This document shows, piece by piece, positions 47,585 through 58,376 of a DNA stretch of 64,000 nucleotides. The notes beneath the pieces were generated by a model, which saw only the letters and a list, made by a program, of their open reading frames with translations, searched no databases and was not told the origin of the DNA. The stretch is from Adiantum capillus-veneris (lineage: Eukaryota; Streptophyta; Polypodiopsida; Polypodiales; Pteridaceae): contig CM043952.1 in NCBI GenBank assembly GCA_014529385.2, forward strand, positions 59,309,119 to 59,373,118. Reading direction: 5' to 3'. Position 1 is the first letter of the stretch. Each line of letters begins with the position of its first letter. Made by a program: the position numbers and the translations under genes.

Positions 47585-48730
47585 TGATAGATCCCAAGGT
47601 TTCCTCACCTAGTATGGAGGTATAAAACTAGCTTCAAGGTGCATCCAATTGGAAGCTTCAAGGTTTAGACCATGTGTTGGTCTCCTCCAAAAATGAGTGT
47701 CCATCCAAAATCCGCTAGTGCGTGCGGATTTGAATTCTCGCGAATATGTTTCTTGTACTTCTACAATATTTGGAGGTGGAGCCAGTAGAAGAGGTCGTTG
47801 TAATCACGCTTGTCGATCCTTTGGTGAATGTGATCTCCTTACCGAAGTTTAAAGGTAGGCAAGGAAGCGGTGGGAATCAAGCCTTCATTAAACAAAAAAG
47901 GAGATAAAATGGGATTTTTGGGGTAGCTTGCAATGATGGTCAACATGGGGCTCCTCGTCGGGCCGTCGCCACGGCACGTGAAAGGGGCAAGCTCAAAAGC
48001 AAGAGGCACGCCATCCTGAGAATTCCAGAGGGACAGTTCACAGAACGCTGTAGAGGGGGTGCCGTAGGTTGGAGGTCCGAGCTGGAAAAGGAGCCTGGAA
48101 GCGGGCAAATTCAACCTGTTAAGAGGACTAAGCAAAGGAGAGGAGGCGGGGCTGGCTAGTACGCAGTCGACGAGGGGCTGCAGCTGGAGGAGAAGGTACA
48201 CAGAGCTGAAGCCATGGCGTGAGGAGGTGACGGTGGTGGGCTGCCAAGAAGGCGTTGGAAACCTCTACAACCTGAAGGAGATGCAACCATACGGACCAAG
48301 TGCAAGAGGGACAACACTCTTCAGAGAGAAGGGGAGCTAAGCTTAGAGGCAAGACGGCTCAAAAAGGAGAGCTACAGCTAGAATGGAGGAGCAAGGCCGG
48401 CTACACACGTGACGCGGAGGGTGGTGGACGGTCCGCTATAGAGGCTGCTAAGCTGGAGGTGCTGAAGTTGGTCAAGAGAAGGAGGTGAGGAGTCGGAGAC
48501 AAGTGAGAAGGCCATGTAGTACGAAGGAGTAAATCTGCCATGCATGTAATTGAGAGGGGTCGCTACTAAGAGCTGCCTTGCTCCTGGTGCTCGAGAGCCC
48601 CAGAGAGTTGAAGGAGGTTGCCACAGTGTTGCAAGGCAGGGAGAAGGAACGCCAGGAATGCAATAGTAGAGGAAATTGAGTGATTGGAGAAATCGAGGAG
48701 ATGCACTGCCAGGGTGGTAGCATTATAGGG
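47585..48730 (+). mobile_element. Second LTR of element J, left part
   Basis: It matches 44088 onward, until copia-F inserts at 48730. A block of about 80 bp present in LTRs 1 and 3 is missing near 48580. Confidence 0.85.
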
Positions 48731-48962
48731 TGTAGAGTGCGCAGGTGATGGAGAAGGTAGGAAATAAGACTACGCACACACACCAACACACATCAAGACA
48801 CACACACACACACAATCGTTACCCCAACATCCATTCAACAAGCTGCTCTTCTCTTCTTCTCTCTTTGAACTATTATCGAAAGTATATTTACAACATAGTA
48901 TAGTCAGTGTCCAACCGCCCATAGCACAATGGACATATTCTTTAACATCATATTCTTTAACA
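48731..48962 (-). mobile_element. 3' LTR of copia-F
   Basis: The plus strand reads TGTAGAGTGC...TTTAACA. It is longer than the 5' LTR through its CA-rich segment. Confidence 0.95.
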
Positions 48963-50612
48963 CTCCCCCTCAAGCTCAGAGTGAGCTTGCATATGATGGA
49001 TTCCCAATGCTTCACGAAAGTAGAAAAACTTCTCCTTTCCAAGAGCTTTTTTGAATATATCCGCAACTTGATCATTTGTCTTCACATACACCAAATCAAT
49101 CTCATTTGCCAAAACTTTTTCTCTAATGAAGTGATAATGTACCTCAATGTGTTTAGTGCGAGCATGGTAGACTGGATTCTTTGCCAACATAATGCTGCTA
49201 ATATTGTCACAATATATAATGACACTGTCAAGATAGTCAAAACCAAAGTCTACCATGAGTACTCTGAACCATGACTCTTCACATGCTACCAAAGCTGCTC
49301 CACGATATTCAGCTTCTGTACTTGATAATGCTACAGTTGATTGCTTCTTGCTACTCCAACTTATCATACCATTGCCAATGGAAAATGCATAACCACTTGT
49401 AGATCTTCTATCCATAAAATCTCGTGCCCAATCTGCATCTGTGTAACCATAAAGACAAAGCTTCCCATTCTTTTCATAAAACATTCCATAACTGACAGTG
49501 GATTTCACATATCTCATAATCCGTCTCACTGCATCAAGATGACTTTTACATGGCTTTTGCATGAATTGACTCACAACACCCACTGCATAACTCAAATCTG
49601 GCCTTATTATTGTCAAGTAAATAAGGCTTCCAACCATCTTGCGGTACATAGTGACATCCTCAATGTAATGTCCATCATCAAACAACTTCACATTTTGATC
49701 AAGAGGTGTATCAACCGGTTTGTATGTTGTCATTCCATACTTCTCAAGCATATCCAATGCGTATTGTCTTTGTATCATCCAAATTCCTGATAATGTATTG
49801 ACAATTTCAATTCCCAAGAAATATCTCAACTCACCAAGGTCCTTCATGTTGAATTCTCTCAACAAAATCTTCTTGACATGAAAAATTTTCTCATCATGAC
49901 TTCTAGTGAGAATCAAGTCATCAACACAGATAACAATAACGGCGATCTCTCCATCAACATGCTTCAAAAATAATGAGTGATCAGCAGTAGATTGTTTAAA
50001 TCCAATCTTCTTCAAGAATCTGGTTATCTTTTCACACCAAGCTCTAGATGCTTGCTTCAAACCATACAATGCTTTCTTCAACTTACACACATAGTATGGA
50101 AACTCTGGATGTTGATAACCCTCTGACTGTATCATATAAACTTCTTCTTCCAAGTAACCATTAAAGAATGCATTATCCACATCCATTTGCCGTAATTTCC
50201 AACCGAACATACTTGCCATTGCTATCACCAATCTGACTGTTGTCATCTTTGCAACTGGACTAAATGTCTCATCATAATCAAGACCTTTTGTTTGTGCATA
50301 ACCTTTAGCAACAAGCCTCACTTTGTATCTTTCCACACTACCATCTGACTTGCACTTGACTTTGTATACCCATTTTGAACCAATTGCTTTCTTTCCACTT
50401 GGCAAGCGAACCAAATCCCAAGTGTCATTCTTCACAAGAGCATCCATCTCATCATCCATAGCTGACTCCCATTCTGATTTTCCAATTGCCTCTTGAAAAC
50501 ATGTAGGCTCTTTATGTTGCACACGTGAAACCATGTATGCATAATGTGTACGCATGTAACCGTTGTATGTCAATCTATCAACTGGATAATGCACCCTCTC
50601 TGATCTTCTCAC
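48957..50612 (-). CDS. Copia-F reverse transcriptase-RNase H
   Basis: The 551-codon frame is open; it is entered by a frameshift from integrase, so no true start is needed. RT shows DTWDLVRLPSGKKAIGSKWV, VRLVAKGYAQTKGLDYDETF, DVDNAFFNGYLEEEVYMIQ, ALYGLKQASRAW and the catalytic box CVDD in place of the family's usual YVDD. RNase H shows YTDADWARD, SSTEAEYRGA, IYCDNISSIMLAKNP and KHIEVHYHFIREKV. The frame runs through the polypurine tract (as Glu-Gly-Glu) and stops within the LTR. Confidence 0.92.
   Translation of the reverse strand: MRRSERVHYPVDRLTYNGYMRTHYAYMVSRVQHKEPTCFQEAIGKSEWESAMDDEMDALVKNDTWDLVRLPSGKKAIGSKWVYKVKCKSDGSVERYKVRLVAKGYAQTKGLDYDETFSPVAKMTTVRLVIAMASMFGWKLRQMDVDNAFFNGYLEEEVYMIQSEGYQHPEFPYYVCKLKKALYGLKQASRAWCEKITRFLKKIGFKQSTADHSLFLKHVDGEIAVIVICVDDLILTRSHDEKIFHVKKILLREFNMKDLGELRYFLGIEIVNTLSGIWMIQRQYALDMLEKYGMTTYKPVDTPLDQNVKLFDDGHYIEDVTMYRKMVGSLIYLTIIRPDLSYAVGVVSQFMQKPCKSHLDAVRRIMRYVKSTVSYGMFYEKNGKLCLYGYTDADWARDFMDRRSTSGYAFSIGNGMISWSSKKQSTVALSSTEAEYRGAALVACEESWFRVLMVDFGFDYLDSVIIYCDNISSIMLAKNPVYHARTKHIEVHYHFIREKVLANEIDLVYVKTNDQVADIFKKALGKEKFFYFREALGIHHMQAHSELEGEC
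48963..48970 (-). other. Polypurine tract of copia-F
   Basis: The minus strand reads AGGGGGAG directly before the LTR and lies inside the Pol coding frame. Confidence 0.88.
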
Positions 50613-52558
50613 TTCTCTTCAACTCTTGCATATGGGGGTACATATTTCTCAATATGCTTACTGCCAGGTGTCCTCAAATGTGGTAAACCATGATCTTCAT
50701 CGAGTCTTTCATCTCCAGAACTCTCTTCAACCACTTTCTTCTTGCCTTTCTCGTCTTTCTTCTTATCTTGCAAACAACCGCTCCATGGGTTGACACTTCC
50801 TGTACTCTCCTCTGCCATATGTGGTCCTGAAATAGTTCTTGTTGATGGTCCTGGCTTATCAACAACATGACGCATATTCTCTTGCTCTTCATACTCATCT
50901 TCTATCATCACTGGCTTTGGTTTATACCATGGTTCATGCTCACAAAATCTGACATCTCTACTAACATAAACTTGTCTTGTCGTAGGATCATAGCACTTGC
51001 AACCTTTCTTTTCAACTGGGTAGCCCAAGAATATACACTTCACTGCCTTTGGCTCCATCTTCTTTCTTGTTTCATTTGGCACATGAACATAGCAAACACA
51101 TCCAAAAACTTTCAAGTAGGAAACTAGTGGCTTGATCCCATAAAGTCTCTCATAAGGTGAAATTTCATGAATGGCAGCTATTGGTGTTCGATTCATAATG
51201 TGTACTACTGTATGAACTGCTTCAGCCCAATATGTTAATGGAATATTCATCTCATTCATCATGGCTCTTGCAATCTCTGCTATGACTCTATTCTTTCTCT
51301 CATCAACTCCATTTTGTTGTGGTGTGTATCTGCAAGTAATTTGTCTTCTTATTCCTTGTTCACGTAAGTAATCATCAAAACTGTGTGACATGTACTCTCC
51401 CCCTCTATCTGTACGTAGGCATTTAATTTGACAACCATTCTCTTTCTCAACCATAACTTTGAACTCCAAGAATACCTCAAATGCCTCTAACTTTGCCTTT
51501 AAAAAGTAAACCCATGTCATTCTGCTGTAATCATCCATGAATGTGATAAAATATCGACAACCATTTGGCGTAGCATTATCACAAGGTCCCCAAATATCTG
51601 AATGAACAATTTCCAAAGGACTTTGGCTAATTATCCCCCTCTTTGGAAATGGTAAACGAGATTGCTTTCCAAATTGACAAGCTGCACAAACATGATCAAA
51701 ATTCAATCTACCAAACTTTGGTAATCCACGTACAATTTGATTTGATTGCATATGCTTTAATCTTCTAAAATTGACATGACCAATCCTCTTATGCCATAAC
51801 TCTGCCCAATTATCTTGAGTGGCTGATTTGTTTGCATACATACCACTGTGTAAACATGGATCTCCAGCTTCCAATGAGAACAAGCGACCTTTCTTTCTTA
51901 CACGTGCCAATATCTTGCCTGGTCTACCTTTGTGAAACTCCTCTATGAAGCAACCATAATGATTAAAACGGACTTGCAACCCTTGATCTGTCATTTGTCC
52001 AACTGATGCTAAATTATTTGTGATTGAAGGCACATATAGAACATCTCCCAATGTGTTGTATATCCCGTCTTTTTCTAGTAATGGAACTGAACCAACATGT
52101 GTAATCCGATGCATAGTATCATCACCTATAGCGACAAACTCATCTTCTTCTAACTTCTCTTTTCTGTCAAACCATTCACCATGATATGTCATATGATTTG
52201 TGGCACCACTATCTAAATACCAATCATCTGTATGATGTGGCTCAACCATGCTTCCAACAACATGCTCCATAGGAAATAAATGTCCACTCGATCTATTGTC
52301 ATATATATTTTGATCATGAGGATTGTATCTAGCAAAGTTTCCTCCATGTCTGCCATAACCTCGGCCTCTTCCACCACGATCACGATTTTGATTTAGCTTT
52401 GTGTAACATTCTCTTTCAAAGTGACCATAAATGCCACATCTGTTACAATATCCATCTCTTTGAGGATGTACAAATCGTCCACCTCCACGTCCACGAGTTC
52501 GGGCTCTCCCCCTGCCTCTTTGGCTATAATCATTGTAACTTTGACTTTGTTGGTTTTG
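50609..52558 (-). CDS. Copia-F zinc knuckle, protease and integrase
   Basis: The minus-strand frame continues gag after the TGA. It runs through the zinc knuckle CNRCGIYGHFEREC, the protease motif WYLDSGATNHMTYHG and the pre-integrase segment LWHKRIGHVNFRRL...CAACQFGKQ. The integrase core follows: IVHSDIWGPCDNA (D), RTDRGGEYMSHSF (D) and GVDERKNRVIAEIARAM (E). VDERKN has Asp where most copia have Ala. It ends PPYARVEEK at 50609 by a frameshift into RT. All catalytic residues are present. Confidence 0.92.
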   Translation of the reverse strand, partial: QNQQSQSYNDYSQRGRGRARTRGRGGGRFVHPQRDGYCNRCGIYGHFERECYTKLNQNRDRGGRGRGYGRHGGNFARYNPHDQNIYDNRSSGHLFPMEHVVGSMVEPHHTDDWYLDSGATNHMTYHGEWFDRKEKLEEDEFVAIGDDTMHRITHVGSVPLLEKDGIYNTLGDVLYVPSITNNLASVGQMTDQGLQVRFNHYGCFIEEFHKGRPGKILARVRKKGRLFSLEAGDPCLHSGMYANKSATQDNWAELWHKRIGHVNFRRLKHMQSNQIVRGLPKFGRLNFDHVCAACQFGKQSRLPFPKRGIISQSPLEIVHSDIWGPCDNATPNGCRYFITFMDDYSRMTWVYFLKAKLEAFEVFLEFKVMVEKENGCQIKCLRTDRGGEYMSHSFDDYLREQGIRRQITCRYTPQQNGVDERKNRVIAEIARAMMNEMNIPLTYWAEAVHTVVHIMNRTPIAAIHEISPYERLYGIKPLVSYLKVFGCVCYVHVPNETRKKMEPKAVKCIFLGYPVEKKGCKCYDPTTRQVYVSRDVRFCEHEPWYKPKPVMIEDEYEEQENMRHVVDKPGPSTRTISGPHMAEESTGSVNPWSGCLQDKKKDEKGKKKVVEESSGDERLDEDHGLPHLRTPGSKHIEKYVPPYARVEEK

Positions 52559-53310
52559 TCATTGACCTCTTCCAGCATTGTTTCCACGACCATAGTTTCC
52601 TCTTCCACCTCTATTGTTTCCACGACCTCTAGAGTAAAAAACCTGATCTTTGGAATTGTTATTTGATGTAGAAGGACCTGACTTGCCTAACTTCACCTCT
52701 TCTTGCAAACAAAGGTTTACTAACTCTTCAAAATCAGGCATGTGTCCTCGAACAGATATAGATGTATCCAATGACTTGTATTCCGGTCCCAAACCATTCA
52801 ATGGCACTGAAACTAAGTCATCATCTGGAACTTCAACATTAATGCTCACAAGATCTTCCTGTATTTGCTTTATCTCTGTCACATAATCTGATATGGATCT
52901 ATTTCCTCGCCATACACAATGTAACCTTTGCTTCAAGTGAACTTTTCGTGGTTCTGTATTGGAGCTGTTCATTCTTGCTAGTATCTCCCATGCTTTCTTT
53001 GGAGATTGAGCCTTCTTCACATGTGGTATGAAGAAGTCACTAATGCATAGTGAAATCCAATGCATCACTTTCCTTGAATTCTCGATCCACTTCTTGTAAG
53101 CTTCTACTCCTGCTTGCCATGTTTTATGTGCTTCAACATTCTCTCTATTTGGTTCCAAACCAACCTCGGGACACTCTTGTTCACCTGTAATATAATCCCA
53201 TAAACCTTTGCCCATGATAAAGTTCTCCATCCTGTAAGACCATATGCTGTAGTTCTCTCTGGTCAGCTTCTCCCCAACAATCTGTGTGACTTAGTTGAAC
53301 TTTCTGCCAT
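52559..53310 (-). pseudogene. Copia-F gag (UBN2-type)
   Basis: The start is probably MAESSTKS at about 53310, followed at once by a one-base shift into the frame of ENYSIWSYRMENFIMGKGLW. The core has GKGLWDYITGEQECPE, HWISLCISDFFIPHVKKA, AWEILARMNSSN and VPLNGLGPEYKSLDTSISV. An Arg/Gly-rich tail follows (RGRGNNRGGRGNYGRGNN). TGA at 52559 lies in the same frame as the downstream zinc knuckle; CGA would fit. Confidence 0.9.
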
Positions 53311-54198
53311 CTTCACTCTCTCAATTTCTTCCAAAGGATTTTGACAAAATTTCGGCAGAGTTTCGTTTGTATTTGGACAATATCTCAAGTGACAATCTCA
53401 ACCAAAGTGCTCATAAACACTGACAGAAAATCTCTCACTGCCAAGGGAAAATCCACTGACTCACTTTTCCACAGACTGACTCAGTACTATGCATAAATAC
53501 TCTTCAACAATGTCCACATAGACCTGTATACAAATGCAATCCATACGTTGTCCTGTACCACATATCCATACATCCACCTTCTTCCCATAGTCGTAAACGA
53601 CATATGAGGTCTTTCGCGGGGCTAGTCGGGGGTTCGCTCCAGTACCTAATCCACCTTGCCAAGGTACCAAAGCTCCCAAGGCAAGGCTTCAGAAAACCTC
53701 ACTCGACCCTCACAAAGGCTGTAGTTTTCCAAAATACATTGACCGCATATCCATACATAACCACAAAGTACTCAATTTGACAATATAACCACCTCATCTT
53801 CTTCCACAACCTTTCTTACATAGGCGACTATCCATAACGGACCCACGACAACCAAACATAATCTTCGATAACACAATATCATGATGCAAAAGCTCTATGT
53901 TGCTCTCCAAAACCTGTGTAAACGCTGAATTCTTCACCTGTAACCTGTAAATCTACTGTCGAGTGCAAAACTAGACATCTCCTATGCTTTTGTGAGCTCG
54001 CTGTTTGCTGCAAAAAATTATAGATTTTTGCAAATCTCAGTATTCCAATGCGTCCGGAATGCCAAAAAACATAAAGATAGACTCTTGGATCACTGTATTC
54101 CGAATTCGGGTGAGGGAGTTATGACAAGAAAACCTCTCTTTTTTGCTGTTTTCCAGAGCTGCGGAAACCTGTGTATTGACTGTAGCTCCTTAAACTGA
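53311..54198 (-). other. Copia-F leader
   Basis: This long untranslated leader (about 890 bp) carries a 23-bp stretch at 54045-54067 that matches the CACTA-like element at 17907-17929 with one difference. Confidence 0.75.
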
Positions 54199-54210
54199 GC
54201 TCTGATACCA
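54199..54210 (-). other. Primer-binding site of copia-F (tRNA-iMet)
   Basis: The minus strand reads TGGTATCAGAGC three bases after the 5' LTR. Confidence 0.95.
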
Positions 54211-54213
54211 CTT

Positions 54214-54434
54214 TGTAGAGTGCGCAGGTGATGGAGAAAGTAGGAAAGAAGATTACACACACACACCAACACACATCAAGACACACACTTACCCTGCAAC
54301 AACCATTCAACAAGTTGCTCTTCTCTTCTTCTCTCTTTGAACTATTATCCAAAGTATATTTACAACATAGTATAGTCAGTGTCCAGCCGCCCATAGCACA
54401 ATGGAAATATTCTTTAACATCATCTTCTTTAACA
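54214..54434 (-). mobile_element. 5' LTR of copia-F
   Basis: The 221-bp partner of 48731-48962, with several substitutions and an indel in the CA-rich part. Confidence 0.95.
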
Positions 54435-54439
54435 TAGGG

Positions 54440-54717
54440 CACTTAGGACTCAAGAGAGGGTTGAACTAGGGAAGGGAAGCGCGAGTCGAGTAGCAGTGTA
54501 GGTTGAGGATTGTTAGTGGGTAGGAGGCTGTTGACCCGGGTGATAGATCAAATGTTAAAGGAGAGTAGTCTTCTTTAGAATCCATCAGTGTACCCTTTTT
54601 TTCTTTGTTTTTCAATCTCGTATGCAACCTCTCGAGTCAACTCAATATTTACCTCTTCTTTTTGCTCAACGTAGGCCTTTGTTATGTGATGGTAGGGGCT
54701 CCGAAAATATGTGTGTG

Positions 54718-54765
<48 letters not shown>

Positions 54766-54894
54766 CATCTATGCGCTCTCAAGAGTGATTTCTTTTTTGA
54801 GGGGTTTGTTTCCAAAGAGCCTATCAGGGTGCACTTTTGGGCTAGGGAAAGCGTGAGAGGATTGGGTCTAGGTGTGTTTGACCGAGCTCCATCA
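54440..54894 (+). mobile_element. Second LTR of element J, right part
   Basis: It resumes with GCACTTAGGACTCAAG, exactly where LTRs 1 and 3 continue. It includes a (GA)n tract at 54719-54762 and ends CTCCATCA at 54894. Confidence 0.85.
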
Positions 54895-55013
54895 TCTTTT
54901 AGTGATCCTGTTGGGGAACGGGTGTTTTTTGTGTTGAAAATCTCCCAGATGAGTCTTTGAGGGCAATGGAGAGATACTTTCAGTTGTCCTAAATCCTTAT
55001 AGCTGCCAAGTGG

Positions 55014-56269
55014 ATGCAAATGGCGCACTCCAAGATCGACAGGTGGTTTAGCAGAGCACCAGGGCAGAGGATTCAACTGTGAATATGGCTGGTGGAGCTA
55101 GAGATGGAGGAGTTGCATATCCGGATATATGAAGCAATGGCAGATTATGTGTGGCAAGGGCTTCGTGGAGTTGCATGGAGGATCTATTGCAATCTCTCAA
55201 CAACAGAGAAAAGAAGTTGGCACCAGATAAAGTTCGCTCTACTTATAGCCTTCCGTGAATATCAGAAGAGGTTCATTGGATCGACCAACTTCGGAGAGTC
55301 TATCTTTGATCGTGAAGAGTCATTGAGTTCTATGAGCAACAGTGGATATGCAAGTGAATCTGAAACAACTAATTGGAGTGGAAGATGCTTAGTTAGTGCT
55401 GAAGAGTTTGGAATCTCCAATGAGCTTTTAGATGCGCCAGGCATCAATGGAGTGCATATTGTAGAAGAGCAAGACAATGAATAGGAGGGTATACCTCCAA
55501 ATGGTGTACCCAATTCAAATGAAGACTTCAAAGTGGTATCAAAAGCTGGTTTGATAGAGCAAGAGGGTGGGCAGCCTTGCCATGAGCAACATACAGAGAT
55601 GCAACAGGTTTCAGAGTCGGTGAGCGGCCGTGGAGAGGTGTCTCCGGTAGTAGACTCTGTGGGAACTGATGGAGATGCAGTCTTAGAGTGCGGGTCATCA
55701 TGTGTCAAGGACGTGGAGATTTTCCCTCTACGTGATGGTGATACCAACTTGGAGTCTGAAAAGTTATGGAATAAATTCTTGTCTTGCTTAGCTGATGATG
55801 TGGTGGTTGAGCCAGTGCAATCAGAGGAGGAGAGATTGGCCCGCCATGCGGTAGAAGCTCTGCCAAAGCAAGAGGTTGGGCAATTACCACTGTCGAGGAG
55901 CAGGTGGTAATACAGCTTGAGGCTGAAGCAAATGAAGTCTCTGCTGAAAAGGATGAAATGTCAGTACACGAGTCTACAGATGAGGGCTTGGTTGGTCCTT
56001 TTGCCAGATTGGAGGCTTTGGATACGCTGGATGAAAAAGATAGAGAATCTTTGGATGGAGAATGGGGTTTTGACGAGCCTGATGTTCCAATTGACCCTTC
56101 CCAAGAGGCTTATGTCAACAAGGCTCTTAACAGGATCAAGGATATGAGAGGCTTATTAAGTGTTCGAGAGTCAAAGGAGCAACAGATGCAGCAACCGGTG
56201 TTAAAAGACGCTGCTCTATGCACTCATAAGGTCGAAGAGGTCAACCAAAATAATGTCTCGCTTGTATAG
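55014..56269 (+). pseudogene. Element J gag-like gene, second copy
   Basis: This is the same gene as 45893-47149. It has TGA at 55080 (TGG in copy 1), TAG at 55482 (CAG in copy 1) and a one-base loss near 55887, but is intact at the three internal stops of copy 1. The terminal TAG at 56267 is shared with copy 1. The tail after it (DPGG.SKVWEAG) is also preserved but frameshifted by a base inserted near 56380. Confidence 0.75.
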
Positions 56270-56705
56270 AGTATACACTCTGATGGTGATTGTGCTTTTC
56301 CATGGAATTATGATGGTGTTGCAGCTACAGGTTTTGAAGTTGTAGCAAAGGGCAAGTCTTTTGTGTTGATGTGCTTTCTGTTGCCAGCCTTCTCTCGGTG
56401 GCTGCGTTTCTGGAAAGGATACGCCTACTATCTGGGATTTGGGTGGATGCAAATTTTTGCTTTTGGCTTGGGGTTTGGTGCCCTATGACCCAGGAGGGTG
56501 CTCCAAGGTTTGGGAGGCCGGCAAGTTCCCATTTGATCCAGGAGGGCCTCCAGGAAGGAATGCATTTGGATAGTTTTGTACATAGCTCCGTACAGATGTT
56601 TGTCTTCAAGCAAGGTCAATTTGCACCGTGTTGTTTTACCAGGCTTTTGGTTCATAGTTGATGTTTTGTTGAGCATGAATGCTCAACTAGAGGGTTGGGC
56701 AAAGA

Positions 56706-58376
56706 TGATAGATCCCAAGGTTTCCTCAGCTAGTGCAAATGAGAGTTGGATAATCCTATGATCGGCTACATATGTAATGCCTATGCAGGTATAAAACTAG
56801 CTTCAAGGTGCATCCAATTGGAAGCTTCAAGGTTTAGACCATGTGTTGGTCTCCTCCAAAGATGACTGTCCATCCAAAATCCGCTAGTGCGTGCGGATTT
56901 GAAGTCTCGCGAATATGATTCTTATACTTCTACAATATTTGGAGGTGGAGCCAGTGGACAAGGTTGTTGTAATCGCGCTTGTCGATCCTTTGGTGAATGT
57001 GATCTCCTTACCGAAGTTTAAAGGTAGGCAAGGAAGCGGTGGGAATCAAGCCTTTATTAAACGAAAAAGGAGATAAAACGGGACTTTTGGGGTAGCCTGC
57101 AGTGATGGTCAGCATGGGGCTCCTCGTGGGGCCGTCGCCACGGCACGTGAAAGGGGCAAGCTCAAACGCAAGAGGCGCGCCATCCTGAGAATTCCAGAGG
57201 GACAGCTCACAGAACGCTGTAGAGGGGGTGCCGCAGGTTGGAGGTCCGAGCTGGAAAGGGAGCCTGCAAGCCGGCAGATTGAACCCGTTAAGAGGACTGA
57301 GCAAAGAAGAGGAGGCGGGGCTGGCCAGTACGTAGTCGACGAGGGGCTGCAACTGGAGGAGAAGGTTCAGAGAGCTGAAGCCATGGCGTGAGGAGGTGAC
57401 GGTGGTGGGCTGCCAAGAAGGCGCTGGAAACCTCTACAACTTGAACGAGAGGCAGCCATACGGACCAAGTGCAAGAGGGACAAGGCTCTCTAGAGAGAAG
57501 GGGAGCCAAGGTTAGAGGCAAGGCGGCTCGGAAAGGAGAGCTGCAGCTAGAATGGAAGAGCAAGGCCGGCTACACACGTGACGTGGAGGGTGGTGGACGG
57601 TCCACTACAGAGGCTGCTGAGCTAGAGGTGTTGAAGTCGGTCAAGAGGAGTAGTGAGGAGTCGCGGACAAGTGAGAAGGCCATGTAGTACGAAGGAGTAA
57701 ATCTGCCATGCACATAATTGAGAGGGGTTGCTACTGAGAGCTGCCTTGGGAGCTTGTGAGAGGCGGCCGCCAATTAGTGAGGCCAAACAGAGCATGGGGC
57801 TGGAGAGCCCCAGAGAGTTGAAGGAGGTTGCCACAGTGTTTCAAGGTAGAGAGAAGGAACGCCAGGAATGCAATAGTAGAGGAAGTTGAGTGATTGGAGA
57901 AATCGAGGAGATGCACCGCCAAGGTGGTAGCATTATAGGGCACTTGGGACTCAAGAGAGGGTTGACCTAGGGAAGGGAAGCGCGAGTCGAGTAGCAGTGT
58001 AGGCTGAGGATTGTTAGTGGGTAGGAGGCTGTTGACCCGTGTGACAGATCAAATGTTAAAGGAGAGTAGTCTTCTTTAGAATCCATCAGTGTACCCTTTT
58101 TTTTTCTTTGTTTATCAATCTCGTACGCAACCTCGAGTCAGCTCAATATTTACCTCTTCTTTTTGCTCATCGTAGGCCTTTGTTCTATGATGGTAGGGGC
58201 TCCGAACATATGTGTGTGTGGAGAGAGAGAGAGAGAGAGAGAGTTCCATCTATGCGCTTTTAAGAGTGGTTTTTGTTTTTGAGGGGTTTGTTTCCAAAGA
58301 GCCTATCAGGGTGCACTTTTGGGCTAGGGAAAGTGTGAGAGGATTGGGTTTGGGTGTGTTTGTCTGAGCTCCGTCA
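56706..58376 (+). mobile_element. Third LTR of element J
   Basis: A 1671-bp LTR with a short (GA)n tract at 58219-58241, ending CTCCGTCA. The sequence after it is unrelated to the internal region, which marks the end of the array. Confidence 0.85.

Larger units (their letters stand above)
48731..54434 (-). mobile_element. Copia-F: Ty1/copia retrotransposon, nearly intact
   Basis: A 5704-bp minus-strand element with LTRs of 232 and 221 bp and an exact target duplication TAGGG (48726-48730 and 54435-54439). It lies in the middle LTR of J. Damage is light: a frameshift just after the gag start, one in-frame TGA at 52559, and one frameshift near 50610 between integrase and RT. Confidence 0.95.
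44088..58376 (+). mobile_element. Element J: tandem gag-only LTR element, LTR-I-LTR-I-LTR
   Basis: Three LTR copies (44088-45773, 47585-54894 with copia-F inside, 56706-58376) alternate with two internal regions of equal length (45774-47584 and 54895-56705, 1811 bp each). LTRs start TGATAGATCC and end CTCC(A/G)TCA. ACGT flanks the array on both sides (44084-44087 and 58377-58380), so the array behaves as one insertion. Each internal region has one gag-like frame and no pol. Recombination between LTRs of two copies, or unequal crossing over, would give this layout. Confidence 0.85.
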
